Source: MADRE2 sp964397015
Lineage (GTDB): Bacteria > Desulfobacterota > Desulfobacteria > Desulfobacterales > Desulfobacteraceae
Assembly: GCA_964397015.1 (NCBI GenBank)
Contig: CAYNHL010000032.1
Coordinates: 1 to 30,075 of the forward strand
Length of the DNA stretch: 30,075 bases
Direction: 5' to 3'
Below the pieces are notes generated by a model. The model saw nothing but the letters and a program-made list of their open reading frames with translations. It did no database searches and had not been told where the DNA came from. Position 1 is the first letter of the stretch, and each line of letters begins with the position of its first letter. A program made the translations under genes and the position numbers. Positions 23,140 through 30,075 of the stretch are shown here, in pieces.

Positions 23140-24635
23140 TTCTCCTTTTTCGATGTGCGGACCCCGAACCAGTAGGCGGAAAAAACAGCCAGAAAAAACA
23201 GGATAAGTGCCACGGGCCTTGTCAGAAGAATCATGAAATTACCGTCAATCAAATTCAGGGACTGTGACAGGGACAGCTCAAAACGTTCTCCAAGGAAAAA
23301 CGCAATCACGAATACAATCACGGAATATCCGAAACAATTCATGAAGTACCCGAGTATGGCAAAAAAGAACATGACGGCCACGCCGAACAATCCGCCGGTG
23401 GAAATGTAGACACCCACAATGCAGAGCAGCAGCGCAGTGGAAAAAATAAATGATTCCGGCGCTCCGATAAGTCTTCCCCACACGCGCAACCCTAGAAGAC
23501 CCATGAAAAGGTTGACGACATTTGCCATTAAAAATGTACCGAAAAGACCGTAGATCAACTGTCCCTGTTCTTTAAAAAGCAACGGTCCAGGTTGGATGCC
23601 ATGGATCATAAGGGCCGTGATAATGAGGGCGGCTGCGATATTTCCCGGTATCCCCAGTGTCAGCATCGGTATATAATTTGCCCCGGAAACCGCACTGTTA
23701 GCAGATTCTGTGGCGGCAATCCCGTGGATATTTCCCTTACCGAAACTATCCGGATCATTAGACGTCTGTTTAACGGTTGCGTAATTCATAAATGCCGCAG
23801 CCGATGAATCCAGCCCCGGAATGGCACCGAAAACAGATCCGATCACGGCCCCCCTCAATATTGTAAAACGGCAGGACCAGTATTCCTTCCAGCTGATCCG
23901 CCGATCCTCTTTTTTCTGGGTTTTGGATATGGTGACCGCCGCCCCGCTTTTACCGTGTATCATGGCCAGGCGCCTGAAAATTTCCGCGACAGCCAGCATG
24001 CCCAGGGCCACAGAAACCAGTGGCAACCCCGAATACAACTCGAAATACCCGAATATAAACCTCGGCGTACTGTTTTCCGGATCCAGGCCCACGGTGGCAA
24101 AGAACAGTCCCAGGGCGGCCGATGCAATGCCCTTGGCCATGGAATCCCCCACCAGGGCCGCAATGATCGAGAAGGCAAAAACCATGAGGGCCAGTATTTC
24201 AATAGGACCCATTTTCAGGGCAACCGCTGCAATCAAAGGAGCGATGGTTATCAGAACCACATCGCTGAAAGCATCCCCGGTAATTGAGGAATAAAGTGCC
24301 ATCTTCAGGGCTTTTTCAGGTTTTCCCTTCTGTGTCATAGGAAACCCGTCCAGTGTCGTGGCTGCGGCATCAGGGGTTCCGGGGGTATTGATCAGGATGG
24401 CGGGGATCGCCCCCCCGAACAGCCCGCCTTTGTTGATTCCCACCAAAAAAGCGATGGCTGCAAGTGGGTTCAGTGCAAATGTGAAAGGAATGGCGATGGC
24501 CATGGCTGTGACAGGCCCCATACCGGGCAATGCACCCACAAACTGCCCTACCAGCACACCCATTATGACAAAAAACAGGTTATACAGGGTCAGGGCATCT
24601 GCGAATCCGGCGAGGATAATACTGATATCGACCAT
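23136..24635 (-). CDS. tctA: Tripartite tricarboxylate transporter, large permease subunit (TctA)
   Basis: Predicted 499-residue membrane permease of the TctA family that moves carboxylates in with the help of TctB and the binding protein TctC. It has about eleven hydrophobic segments and the family's conserved loops: GALPGMGPVTAMAIAIPFTF, GINKGGLFGGAIPAILINTP followed by GTPDAAATTLDG, and the second copy GAIPGLDSSAAAFMNYATVK with TLGIPGNIAAALIITALMIH. The start at 24635 (MVDISIILAGFADAL) is chosen over the longer frame because AAAGGA precedes it and it matches the usual N-terminus. It starts 22 bases after TctB ends and overlaps the nitroreductase gene by 4 bases. Confidence 0.95.
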   Translation of the reverse strand: MVDISIILAGFADALTLYNLFFVIMGVLVGQFVGALPGMGPVTAMAIAIPFTFALNPLAAIAFLVGINKGGLFGGAIPAILINTPGTPDAAATTLDGFPMTQKGKPEKALKMALYSSITGDAFSDVVLITIAPLIAAVALKMGPIEILALMVFAFSIIAALVGDSMAKGIASAALGLFFATVGLDPENSTPRFIFGYFELYSGLPLVSVALGMLAVAEIFRRLAMIHGKSGAAVTISKTQKKEDRRISWKEYWSCRFTILRGAVIGSVFGAIPGLDSSAAAFMNYATVKQTSNDPDSFGKGNIHGIAATESANSAVSGANYIPMLTLGIPGNIAAALIITALMIHGIQPGPLLFKEQGQLIYGLFGTFLMANVVNLFMGLLGLRVWGRLIGAPESFIFSTALLLCIVGVYISTGGLFGVAVMFFFAILGYFMNCFGYSVIVFVIAFFLGERFELSLSQSLNLIDGNFMILLTRPVALILFFLAVFSAYWFGVRTSKKEK

Positions 24636-24657
24636 AATACAGGGATCCTTTCTTTCT

Positions 24658-25077
24658 CTAAGGAAGCGGCTTGTCCAGCAGAAAATCCACACAGAACCAG
24701 ATCAGGGCCGGCAGCAGGATGACTCCCATTGCCAGCCACAGGGGCCGGCGTTCCTTGATCATCATCATGATCACCAGTACCAGCAGCGGCGCAACAATGA
24801 TAAATCCGATCAGATCCATCAGGTAAATCCCGGCCGACGTGATGATAAAAAACAAGCCCATCCGAAAGGAAAACGCCACATTGAATTCAGCGGTTCCGGC
24901 AGGAGATATCAGGTGAAACAGGCCGGCAATTATAATGATGACCGCCGTAATTCTCGGCAGCGTTGTCGGATTCAGCCACCCGGAATCCAGTACTTCCGTC
25001 TGGGCCGGAATAATCCAGAACAAAATGACAAGGCCAATAACAACAGTAACAAGTCCTGATAATCGGTTCAATGTCAT
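24658..25077 (-). CDS. tctB: Tripartite tricarboxylate transporter, small permease subunit (TctB)
   Basis: Predicted 139-residue membrane protein with four hydrophobic helices: GLVTVVIGLVILFWIIP, LPRITAVIIIIAGLFHLI, MGLFFIITSAGIYLMDLIGF with IIVAPLLVLVIMMMI, and WLAMGVILLPALIWFCVDFL. The LPRI turn after helix 1 and the closing FCVDFLLDKPLP are typical of TctB. Its position directly before TctA confirms the assignment. It is separated from the upstream sulfotransferase-like gene by 85 bases containing a strong hairpin, which may set its expression below that of the binding protein. The exact role of TctB is not well understood in the family; it is needed for transport. Confidence 0.9.
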   Translation of the reverse strand: MTLNRLSGLVTVVIGLVILFWIIPAQTEVLDSGWLNPTTLPRITAVIIIIAGLFHLISPAGTAEFNVAFSFRMGLFFIITSAGIYLMDLIGFIIVAPLLVLVIMMMIKERRPLWLAMGVILLPALIWFCVDFLLDKPLP

Positions 25078-25097
25078 ATTAACGATCCTGTTGGAAG

Positions 25098-25136
25098 CAG
25101 AGTGATCCAGTACCTTTGGAGCACGGGATCACTCTG
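25098..25136 (-). promoter_or_regulatory. Intercistronic hairpin (11-bp perfect stem)
   Basis: CAGAGTGATCC (25098-25108) and GGATCACTCTG (25126-25136) pair perfectly around a 17-base loop. On the - strand no T-run follows, so it is more likely an mRNA-stabilising or processing element than a terminator. It separates the tctC and sulfotransferase-like part of the operon from the permease genes. Confidence 0.65.
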
Positions 25137-25162
25137 TTTAAAAAACAAGGGGAGAAAGGGGA

Positions 25163-26446
25163 TCATCCCTGTTGGTAAACCCTGAAGTCCCTGATGTCAG
25201 GCGGAATCACTTCGTTTTCATCATGCCTGACACCTTCAGGGACCCAGTCATAATCGACAGGCTGGGCCCTGAACACATAATTGCTGCGGCTTCCCCCGCT
25301 TTCAACATCATGGTCGGCCCACTGCCCGAAAACCGGATTCACATATTCCCAGACAATCTCTCCATCGGGTGTAATCTGGAACAGCCGTCCGTTCATTCCT
25401 TCACAGATCAGGGTGTTGCCGTTTGGCAGCCGCCGGGCACTGCTGATAAATGAACTGAAAAAACTCCAGATCGGCAACCCGTTTTTAGAGGCATCATACT
25501 GCCATACGATCTCTTTTGCAACCGGGTCAACCTCCAGGACCCGGGAACCGGGAAACATATTCAGGTAAACAGGCGGGAATCCGGCAGCGCCCTGGTTGTC
25601 AAAAATCATGACATTGCCTTCTCCGGGCAATCCTTGCGGGATCATATGGGCATCATGCTGACCGGAAATTGAATCCACGGGCCGAGGGACCCTGCCGGAA
25701 AAAGACACCCGGGAATGATCATAGGTGCCGGGATACTCCGGTCCCATGCGCCAGACGATTTTTCCGAAAGTCTTCTCGATGATTGCAATAAATGATCCTT
25801 CTCGGGAATCAATCATGATATTGTCGGGATGAAACCGAGTATCCCCTTTATCAAACCACTTGTTGGGCCCGAGAGGGGCCATGTCGTTCAGGACAAACAG
25901 GCTGGACCGGGGCCGCATTTTACTGCTGAACAGCAGCTCTTTCTTCTCGCCGGTAAAGCCGAGTTCCTCGATGTGCTCCGAGGAAATCCACTGCCAGACA
26001 ATATTGCCGGCCGGGTCAACTTCATAGATGGCCTGGTCGTCAAGGGGTATTTGTGCTTTTTCAAGCAGGGGACTTTCAAGAAAAACCACCATCAGCACAT
26101 TGCCGTTGGGCAAAGGAGCCAGGTCATGGTTCTGCCTGGCCTTTCCTCCTGGAGCATTCTTACCCCACTCCCATGCTATATCTCCATTCCAGTCCACCTT
26201 TAAAAGAGTTTCACAAGAATAGATCTCCGGTTCTTTCTGGCAGATAATTTGTCCCTTTTTTCCGTTGTTGATGGCAGGATCGATCATTTCAACCGGAAAA
26301 CCGGTATAATTATAAACATGACGAATTTCACCTGTCATGTCGATCAGGTATGATTTACCGTCCCTTCCGTCATAAAGAACAAAACTGTTATAACATTTTT
26401 CCGGATAATAAATCGTTGTCCCGGTAGGGAAAACCGAACAAGGCAT
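25163..26446 (-). CDS. Arylsulfotransferase (ASST)-like beta-propeller protein
   Basis: Predicted 427-residue protein of the arylsulfotransferase-like propeller family. Blade signatures repeat through the sequence: LLKVDWNGDIAWEW (81-94), LAPLPNGNVLMV (109-120), IYEVDPAGNIVWQW (140-153), VLEVDPVAKEIVWQY (303-317), RRLPNGNTLICEG (338-350) and LFQITPDGEIVWEY (355-368). ASST transfers sulfate between phenols through a sulfohistidine. Candidate histidines here are His107 (QNHDLAP), His206 (TRFHPDN), and His264 and His267 (GQHDAHM). Known ASSTs are periplasmic; this one has no signal peptide and starts MPCSVFPTG, so it is probably cytoplasmic. AAGGAG precedes the ATG. It lies 20 bases after tctC, inside the transporter operon. 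A non-catalytic propeller is possible. Confidence 0.85.
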   Translation of the reverse strand: MPCSVFPTGTTIYYPEKCYNSFVLYDGRDGKSYLIDMTGEIRHVYNYTGFPVEMIDPAINNGKKGQIICQKEPEIYSCETLLKVDWNGDIAWEWGKNAPGGKARQNHDLAPLPNGNVLMVVFLESPLLEKAQIPLDDQAIYEVDPAGNIVWQWISSEHIEELGFTGEKKELLFSSKMRPRSSLFVLNDMAPLGPNKWFDKGDTRFHPDNIMIDSREGSFIAIIEKTFGKIVWRMGPEYPGTYDHSRVSFSGRVPRPVDSISGQHDAHMIPQGLPGEGNVMIFDNQGAAGFPPVYLNMFPGSRVLEVDPVAKEIVWQYDASKNGLPIWSFFSSFISSARRLPNGNTLICEGMNGRLFQITPDGEIVWEYVNPVFGQWADHDVESGGSRSNYVFRAQPVDYDWVPEGVRHDENEVIPPDIRDFRVYQQG

Positions 26447-26466
26447 ATTGTACTCCTTTTTCTCTT

Positions 26467-27435
26467 TTATGATTTCGGTTTGCCCGCCTCGATCAGGATT
26501 TTGATATCTTTTTCCCCTTCTTTGAGCATCTGTAGCGTGCCTTCCGGTCCCAGATTTTTCGGATTGGACTTGAATGTATTATAAAGGGATTCCTTGACCT
26601 CGTCGGAAGTGATGACGTCGTTGAATACCTTTGCAAGGGTATTTTTTATATTTTCCGGCAGACCTTTAGGCGCTGCAATATAATAATAAGGATCAATATA
26701 GTAATTATAGCCGTCTTCCATGATGGTTTTCACATCAGGGGCATAAGAGGCCCTGGTTTTGTTGTATACAGCTATCATCTTCAGATCGCCGTTTTCAAGA
26801 TACTTGACGTGTTCGCCGGAAAGACAGGCCAGCACTATATGTCCGCCCAGAAGATTCTGGATCTGCTCGGCACCGCTCTTGTGTCCGATCTGTCTGAACT
26901 TCAGGCCGGTCTGATTGCTGACGGCATTTAAAATCATCTGCTGGGGATTGGCATCATATCCTATTGCCACAGGTTCATGGGCTCTGGCGTATTCAATGAA
27001 TTCCGTGAAATTGTCGAAAGGGGCGTCCCCCTTTGCAACCATGGCATTTTCAGCTTTTGAAATCGTGGCAATATAATCGAAACTGTCAATCTTAAACGGG
27101 ACGGTATCTCCACGGAGCGCCAGTGTCAGGATAATGGGCACATTGACACATACACCCAGGGTCTTTCCGTCCGGCTTTTCCGTCATGAGATTGGAGAGCA
27201 TGGCAACGCCGCCACCGCCGGGCTTGTTTTCCACCACGATATTCCAGTCTGTGGTTTCCTCGATATGTGCCGCAAGCAAACGCGTGGCGACATCGGTGGA
27301 TCCGCCGGCATCAAATCCGACCTGAAGCTTGATAGAACCTTTAGGTGACCAGTCCTGTGCAGAAACCGAAACAGGCAGGATCATCATACAGGCCGCTACA
27401 GCCAATGCAGTTAAACAATTTCTTGTTTTCATCAT
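26467..27435 (-). CDS. tctC: Tripartite tricarboxylate transporter substrate-binding protein (TctC/Bug family)
   Basis: Predicted 322-residue periplasmic binding protein. The signal peptide is clear (MMKTRNCLTALAVAACMMIL, cleavage near VSAQDW). The mature protein shows the family's landmarks: IKLQVGFDAGGSTDVATRLL near the N-terminus, VVENKPGGGGVAMLSNL, the FKIDSFDYIATISK region, AIGYDANPQQMILNAV, and the C-terminal APKGLPENIKNTLAKVFND. Two ATGs (27435 and 27432) follow AAAGGGAG. Such proteins bind carboxylated ligands, often aromatic or dicarboxylic acids, through water bridges to the carboxylate; the ligand cannot be predicted. It lies 62 bases after the ferredoxin gene and is co-oriented with the rest of the operon. 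Confidence 0.95.
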   Translation of the reverse strand: MMKTRNCLTALAVAACMMILPVSVSAQDWSPKGSIKLQVGFDAGGSTDVATRLLAAHIEETTDWNIVVENKPGGGGVAMLSNLMTEKPDGKTLGVCVNVPIILTLALRGDTVPFKIDSFDYIATISKAENAMVAKGDAPFDNFTEFIEYARAHEPVAIGYDANPQQMILNAVSNQTGLKFRQIGHKSGAEQIQNLLGGHIVLACLSGEHVKYLENGDLKMIAVYNKTRASYAPDVKTIMEDGYNYYIDPYYYIAAPKGLPENIKNTLAKVFNDVITSDEVKESLYNTFKSNPKNLGPEGTLQMLKEGEKDIKILIEAGKPKS

Positions 27436-27497
27436 TTTTTCTCCCTTTTTAATGATTATCAAACTGAACTAAACAAATATGAGTATCATCTGTTTGT

Positions 27498-27731
27498 TCA
27501 GGATGTCGGCTCAAATTCCCTGTACACCAGCTGAACAGGCAAAGGAATCCTGAGCCTTATGGCTCCTGGAACCGGGCATACAGACACGCACCCGTTAAAA
27601 TGGACGCATTCTTTAGGATAGGTCACTGTCGGGACCTCTCCCTTTTTTGATCCGAAAAATACATCCTCGGAACAGATTTCGACACACTTGCTGCATTTTA
27701 TACAATTTTCAGGATTAATGACCGGTGGCAT
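27498..27731 (-). CDS. Small ferredoxin (AprB-like) with an altered second cluster motif
   Basis: Predicted 77-residue electron carrier for the flavoprotein encoded 12 bases upstream. The layout is that of the N-terminal domain of AprB: MPPVINPENC, DVFFGSKKGEVPTVTYP and AIRLRIPLPVQLVY. The first cysteine group is complete (C10, C13, C16, C20). The second reads C42-V-H-F45-N-G-C48-V-S-V-C52-P: the position expected to be cysteine is Phe45, which a single base change (TGT to TTT) would produce. One of the two [4Fe-4S] clusters therefore lacks a ligand and may be a [3Fe-4S] cluster or be missing. Pro after C20 is also replaced by Ser. The AprB C-terminal tail is absent. Confidence 0.88.
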   Translation of the reverse strand: MPPVINPENCIKCSKCVEICSEDVFFGSKKGEVPTVTYPKECVHFNGCVSVCPVPGAIRLRIPLPVQLVYREFEPTS

Positions 27732-27743
27732 GTTTTCCCTCTC

Positions 27744-29381
27744 TTAATATGATTTCCAATCCAAAATGGGATTATCTTTGATCTTTTGAATAATCTGGGC
27801 CTGATTCAGGGTCGGATCTGTAAAAGGATAATCCGGGCGGTTATGAAGCCCGCGGGTCTCTTTGCGGTTCAGCGCCATCAAAAAAGTCAACTCCCCCAGT
27901 TCCAGAAGGTTCAACACCTCCAGGCACCGTGTAACTTCATGGGCATTTCTGGCAACCAGGGATTCAGAGGCCTGCCGGAGGATTCTTCTCAAATGCTGAA
28001 GACCCTGTTCCAGCAATGCTTCGTTCCTGACCTTTCCTGCATAATCCGACATGGTCTGCTGCAGGGCAACACTGGTTTCCTCCCAGTCAGGTCCGTTTTC
28101 ATTTCCCCTGATGTCATCGATAATCTTATTCTTTTCTTTGATAACCGGATTATTCTTGCCGATGGGCGCATCCTTGACGTTGCGGGCATACAGGGCCGCA
28201 TTTTCGCCACTGATATATCCAAATGTGGCGGCTGCGGATATATCGCCAAAGGCTTCGTCACCGGCGGCATAAAGACCCTTCAGGGAGGTTTCGGCATTTC
28301 CGTCGGCCATGACAAGACCGCCGCCGCGCAGGGGATACGTCATGAATTCAATGGGGTGTTTCCTGAAATCGATCCCTTCCGCCGCCATGTATTCGGTCAT
28401 GGCTGTATAACCTTCGTTTTCCATCCAGTGCATCATATAGGTATGATCGGCTTCGGTTATATCGGTACAATCCATGTAAAGCGGTCCTTTTCCCGCCAGG
28501 GTATACTGTTCCGGCGCCAGCTTGTTGACCTCGCAGATCATGTCCCCGTAACGGCGGTCAGGCTTGCTGACAAAGGTACCGGCCGGTTTCCCATACCAGT
28601 CTTTGACCACCCCGACCCATGTTGCCTGTCCAAACCGGGTAAAATACTTCGGTCCGATGTGCCGCTGGGGCATCTCCAGGTTCTGGAGCATGGCACCGGC
28701 CCTGTAGGCCATGGCCCGGCCGTCACCGGACTGTGACCCGCCGTGGGGATCATTTGAAAGCCATCCGGGAGTCAGTGGCGGATAAAGCCTTGAACATTTA
28801 CCTGTACCGAGCACAACAGATTTCGCCTCGAACACGAGAAGCCTGCCTTCCCGGGTATGCACACCTACAGCACCGGTCACCCTGCTCCGGTTGCGGATAA
28901 GGTCCAGCATCATAACCCGGTTTAAAATGGTCACACCCCTTTTTTTAGCCTCTTTTGTCAAAATTTTCTTCTGGAAACGGCCTGCATATTTGATATGGGT
29001 CATGGGCCGGCCGGGAAATGAATGCCCTGAAAATTCCCAGCGCCCTTTATACTTCATGGGAATCCCCCAGTCATTCCATAATTTGACGATATCATAGGCT
29101 TTCGTGAACTGGACACGCAAAAGGTCTTTGCCGATCAGTATTTCACCCTTGGCCGTCCGCAGCAGTTCTTCAATCCATGCATCCCGGTCCGGACCATGAA
29201 TTTCTGGGATATGGGTTTCAAAATGATCATTCCCCATACGGCCGCAGCCGCTGTATTCCACATTTCCCTTCTCAGCCACGACAACGCTGGCACCGGACTC
29301 CGCCGCCCTGATGGCCGCCATGAGGCCGGCGATTCCGCCGCCGATACACAGGACATCTGTTTTGATCCGTTCTTCTGTCAT
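27744..29381 (-). CDS. AprA/fumarate-reductase-like FAD flavoprotein
   Basis: Predicted 545-residue FAD enzyme of the fumarate reductase/succinate dehydrogenase/AprA superfamily. The FAD Rossmann motif is GGGIAGLMAAIRAAESG (14-30) with the ribose-binding Glu37. Later conserved blocks are VVLGTGKCSRLYPP, SQSGDGRAMAYRAGAML, EFMTYPLRGGGLVMADG, and the C-terminal FAD site LKGLYAAGDEAFGDISAAAT. A helical cap follows (WEETSVALQQTMSDYAGK ... ETRGLHNRPDYPFTD). It is shorter than true AprA (about 650 residues) and its partner is a short ferredoxin, so it is probably not the sulfate-respiration enzyme but a related oxidoreductase acting on an organic substrate. AAGGAG precedes the ATG. It is the first gene after the palindromic promoter region. 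Confidence 0.9.
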   Translation of the reverse strand: MTEERIKTDVLCIGGGIAGLMAAIRAAESGASVVVAEKGNVEYSGCGRMGNDHFETHIPEIHGPDRDAWIEELLRTAKGEILIGKDLLRVQFTKAYDIVKLWNDWGIPMKYKGRWEFSGHSFPGRPMTHIKYAGRFQKKILTKEAKKRGVTILNRVMMLDLIRNRSRVTGAVGVHTREGRLLVFEAKSVVLGTGKCSRLYPPLTPGWLSNDPHGGSQSGDGRAMAYRAGAMLQNLEMPQRHIGPKYFTRFGQATWVGVVKDWYGKPAGTFVSKPDRRYGDMICEVNKLAPEQYTLAGKGPLYMDCTDITEADHTYMMHWMENEGYTAMTEYMAAEGIDFRKHPIEFMTYPLRGGGLVMADGNAETSLKGLYAAGDEAFGDISAAATFGYISGENAALYARNVKDAPIGKNNPVIKEKNKIIDDIRGNENGPDWEETSVALQQTMSDYAGKVRNEALLEQGLQHLRRILRQASESLVARNAHEVTRCLEVLNLLELGELTFLMALNRKETRGLHNRPDYPFTDPTLNQAQIIQKIKDNPILDWKSY

Positions 29382-29444
29382 TATTGTCTCCTTGCCGGAT
29401 GATAATCTTAATAATTCAGCTTTCGGGTTTCAACGTTGATGCCA

Positions 29445-29478
29445 GGGGTCAAAAACGCAATAATGCAAGCCTGACCCC
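29445..29478. repeat. REP-like palindromic element
   Basis: GGGGTCA (29445-29451) pairs with TGACCCC (29472-29478), with GCA-ATAA-TGC inside. On the - strand it reads TGGGGTCAGGCTTGCATTAT, which resembles repeats that accompany REP-associated tyrosine transposases in proteobacteria (from memory, not searched). It lies in the untranslated leader of the flavoprotein operon. Confidence 0.55.
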
Positions 29479-29525
29479 ATTTAACTCATCATTTTGAAAG
29501 AATTGCCTTTTTTGAATGAACTGCA

Positions 29526-29543
29526 AAAATCATTAATGATTTT
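29526..29543. promoter_or_regulatory. Perfect 18-bp palindrome, probable operator
   Basis: AAAATCATTAATGATTTT, a perfect palindrome starting about 10 bases downstream of the predicted transcription start of the leftward promoter. It is well placed for repression by the adjacent GntR regulator. Confidence 0.6.
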
Positions 29544-29555
29544 ATTAATAATAAT

Positions 29556-29571
29556 GACGATCATAATCGTC
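29556..29571. promoter_or_regulatory. Palindrome overlapping the -10 element, probable operator
   Basis: GACGAT-CATA-ATCGTC, a perfect inverted repeat whose centre coincides with the -10 hexamer (29560-29565) of the leftward promoter. A bound dimer would block RNA polymerase. Confidence 0.6.
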
Positions 29572-29588
29572 CTCTTTTTTATTGTCAA
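29560..29588 (-). promoter_or_regulatory. Promoter of the flavoprotein-Tct operon
   Basis: On the - strand: TTGACA (29588-29583), 17-base spacer, TATGAT (29565-29560), a near-consensus sigma70 promoter. Transcription would begin near 29553, giving a leader of about 170 bases that contains one palindrome and the REP-like element. Confidence 0.7.
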
Positions 29589-29619
29589 TTGAAAAAATAT
29601 CTTTTAAGTCACAATCTTT

Positions 29620-30075
29620 TTACGGCAAATAGCGGATATAAGTGTTATATCCGGCCGCCAGGTGGCTCTCATTGATCTTTTTAAGTGCATCGATATCTTT
29701 CGAGCGAAGGCACCTGATCATGGCGAGATGATCCCTGACGGTATTTGCCTGGTGTTCATCACTGCCACGGACATAGTGATACCAGATTCTGGAACGGTTC
29801 CTGAGCTGGTCGATGGCATCTGAAATCACCTTGTTGCCGCAGATTTCAAACATGGACTGGTGAAACATCCGGTTGTTATTCAGGATACCGATCAGGTCTT
29901 TTTCCTGGAGTTTTTTTTCAAAAACCGCTTCATAGGTTTCAATTTTTTTAAGATGGGCCCGGCTCATATTGGCCACGACAGATTCAAGGGCATGATTTTC
30001 CAAAAGAAGCCTTGCCTGATAAATATCTTCAACTTCCCTGGGGGTGGGTTCCGAAACCATTGCACCACGGTTGGG
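29620..30075 (-). CDS. GntR-family (FadR/FCD type) transcriptional regulator, N-terminus outside window
   Basis: The visible 151 residues are the end of the DNA-binding domain (PNRGAMVSEPTPREVEDIYQ, the usual linker) plus a complete FCD ligand-binding domain. That domain shows ARLLLENHALESVVANMS, NNRMFHQSMFEICGNKVISD, VRDHLAMIRCLRSKDIDAL and the final HLAAGYNTYIRYL. The FCD metal/ligand residues expected in the family are represented by the N..FH pattern (NRMFHQS) and two later histidines (DHLAMI, ESHLAAG). FadR-type regulators respond to organic acids and usually control adjacent genes. It is transcribed in the same direction as the Tct operon and separated from it by 238 bases containing a promoter and two palindromes, so it is the likely repressor. 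The frame continues past the window edge. Confidence 0.88.
   Translation of the reverse strand, partial: PNRGAMVSEPTPREVEDIYQARLLLENHALESVVANMSRAHLKKIETYEAVFEKKLQEKDLIGILNNNRMFHQSMFEICGNKVISDAIDQLRNRSRIWYHYVRGSDEHQANTVRDHLAMIRCLRSKDIDALKKINESHLAAGYNTYIRYLP

Noticed and set aside
27786..28736. Long + strand open frame opposite the flavoprotein
   Set aside because: Antisense shadow; composition reflects the high-GC wobble positions of the real gene.
27744..29381. Annotation as true adenylylsulfate reductase AprA with AprB
   Set aside because: Flavoprotein is about 100 residues too short, the ferredoxin lacks the AprB tail and a cluster ligand, and the context is a Tct operon rather than sulfate-reduction genes.

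Overview
The window looks like accessory chromosome from an anaerobic, probably sulfate-reducing Desulfobacterota (Desulfobacterales-like). This is inferred from gene content: molybdopterin (MopB) oxidoreductases, an AprA-like flavoprotein with a small ferredoxin, a tripartite tricarboxylate transporter (TctABC), an arylsulfotransferase-like propeller, a B12-binding radical SAM protein and Cache-like sensors. No rRNA, tRNA or CRISPR array was seen.

Region 1 (1-8.5 kb, + strand) is a patchwork. Intact genes (PNPOx-like protein, small unknown protein, SAM methyltransferase, DUF4019 protein, TPR protein, Pif1-type helicase with HRDC domain, membrane protein, secreted protein) alternate with four gene stumps: an ATPase N-terminus, a PhzF N-terminus, a solute-binding-protein C-terminus and a nitroreductase C-terminus. 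This suggests repeated deletion and recombination.

Region 2 (8.59-10.37 kb) is a complete insertion sequence of 1765 bp. It has near-perfect 23-bp terminal inverted repeats, a 9-bp target duplication (ACACCAGCG) and one DDE transposase. It sits just upstream of the promoter of a B12-binding radical SAM gene. That promoter motif recurs almost unchanged (30 of 35 positions) upstream of the AI-2E-family transporter at 15.4 kb.

Region 3 (12.8-15.3 kb, - strand) is a decaying molybdoenzyme locus. It holds an intact FeS subunit, a catalytic subunit lacking its N-terminal cluster/cofactor region and an internal block, and an IclR regulator without its DNA-binding domain. An intact MopB enzyme lies at 20.5-22.5 kb.

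Region 4 (15.4-22.5 kb, + strand) carries the AI-2E-family transporter, a tandem pair of paralogous sensors (one secreted, one membrane-bound with HAMP and no output domain), a DUF2157/DUF4824 pair with overlapping reading frames, and the orphan MopB enzyme.

Region 5 (22.5-30.1 kb, - strand) is the most coherent unit. A FadR-type GntR regulator (cut by the window edge) is followed by a promoter (TTGACA-17-TATGAT) overlapped by a perfect palindrome, with a second 18-bp palindrome just downstream. The gene order is AprA/FrdA-like flavoprotein, ferredoxin, TctC, arylsulfotransferase-like propeller, TctB, TctA and an iodotyrosine-deiodinase-like nitroreductase. I infer an inducible system that imports an organic acid, possibly a sulfated, sulfonated or halogenated aromatic, and processes it reductively in the cytoplasm. 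The combination is the best candidate here for an undescribed pathway; the substrate is unknown.
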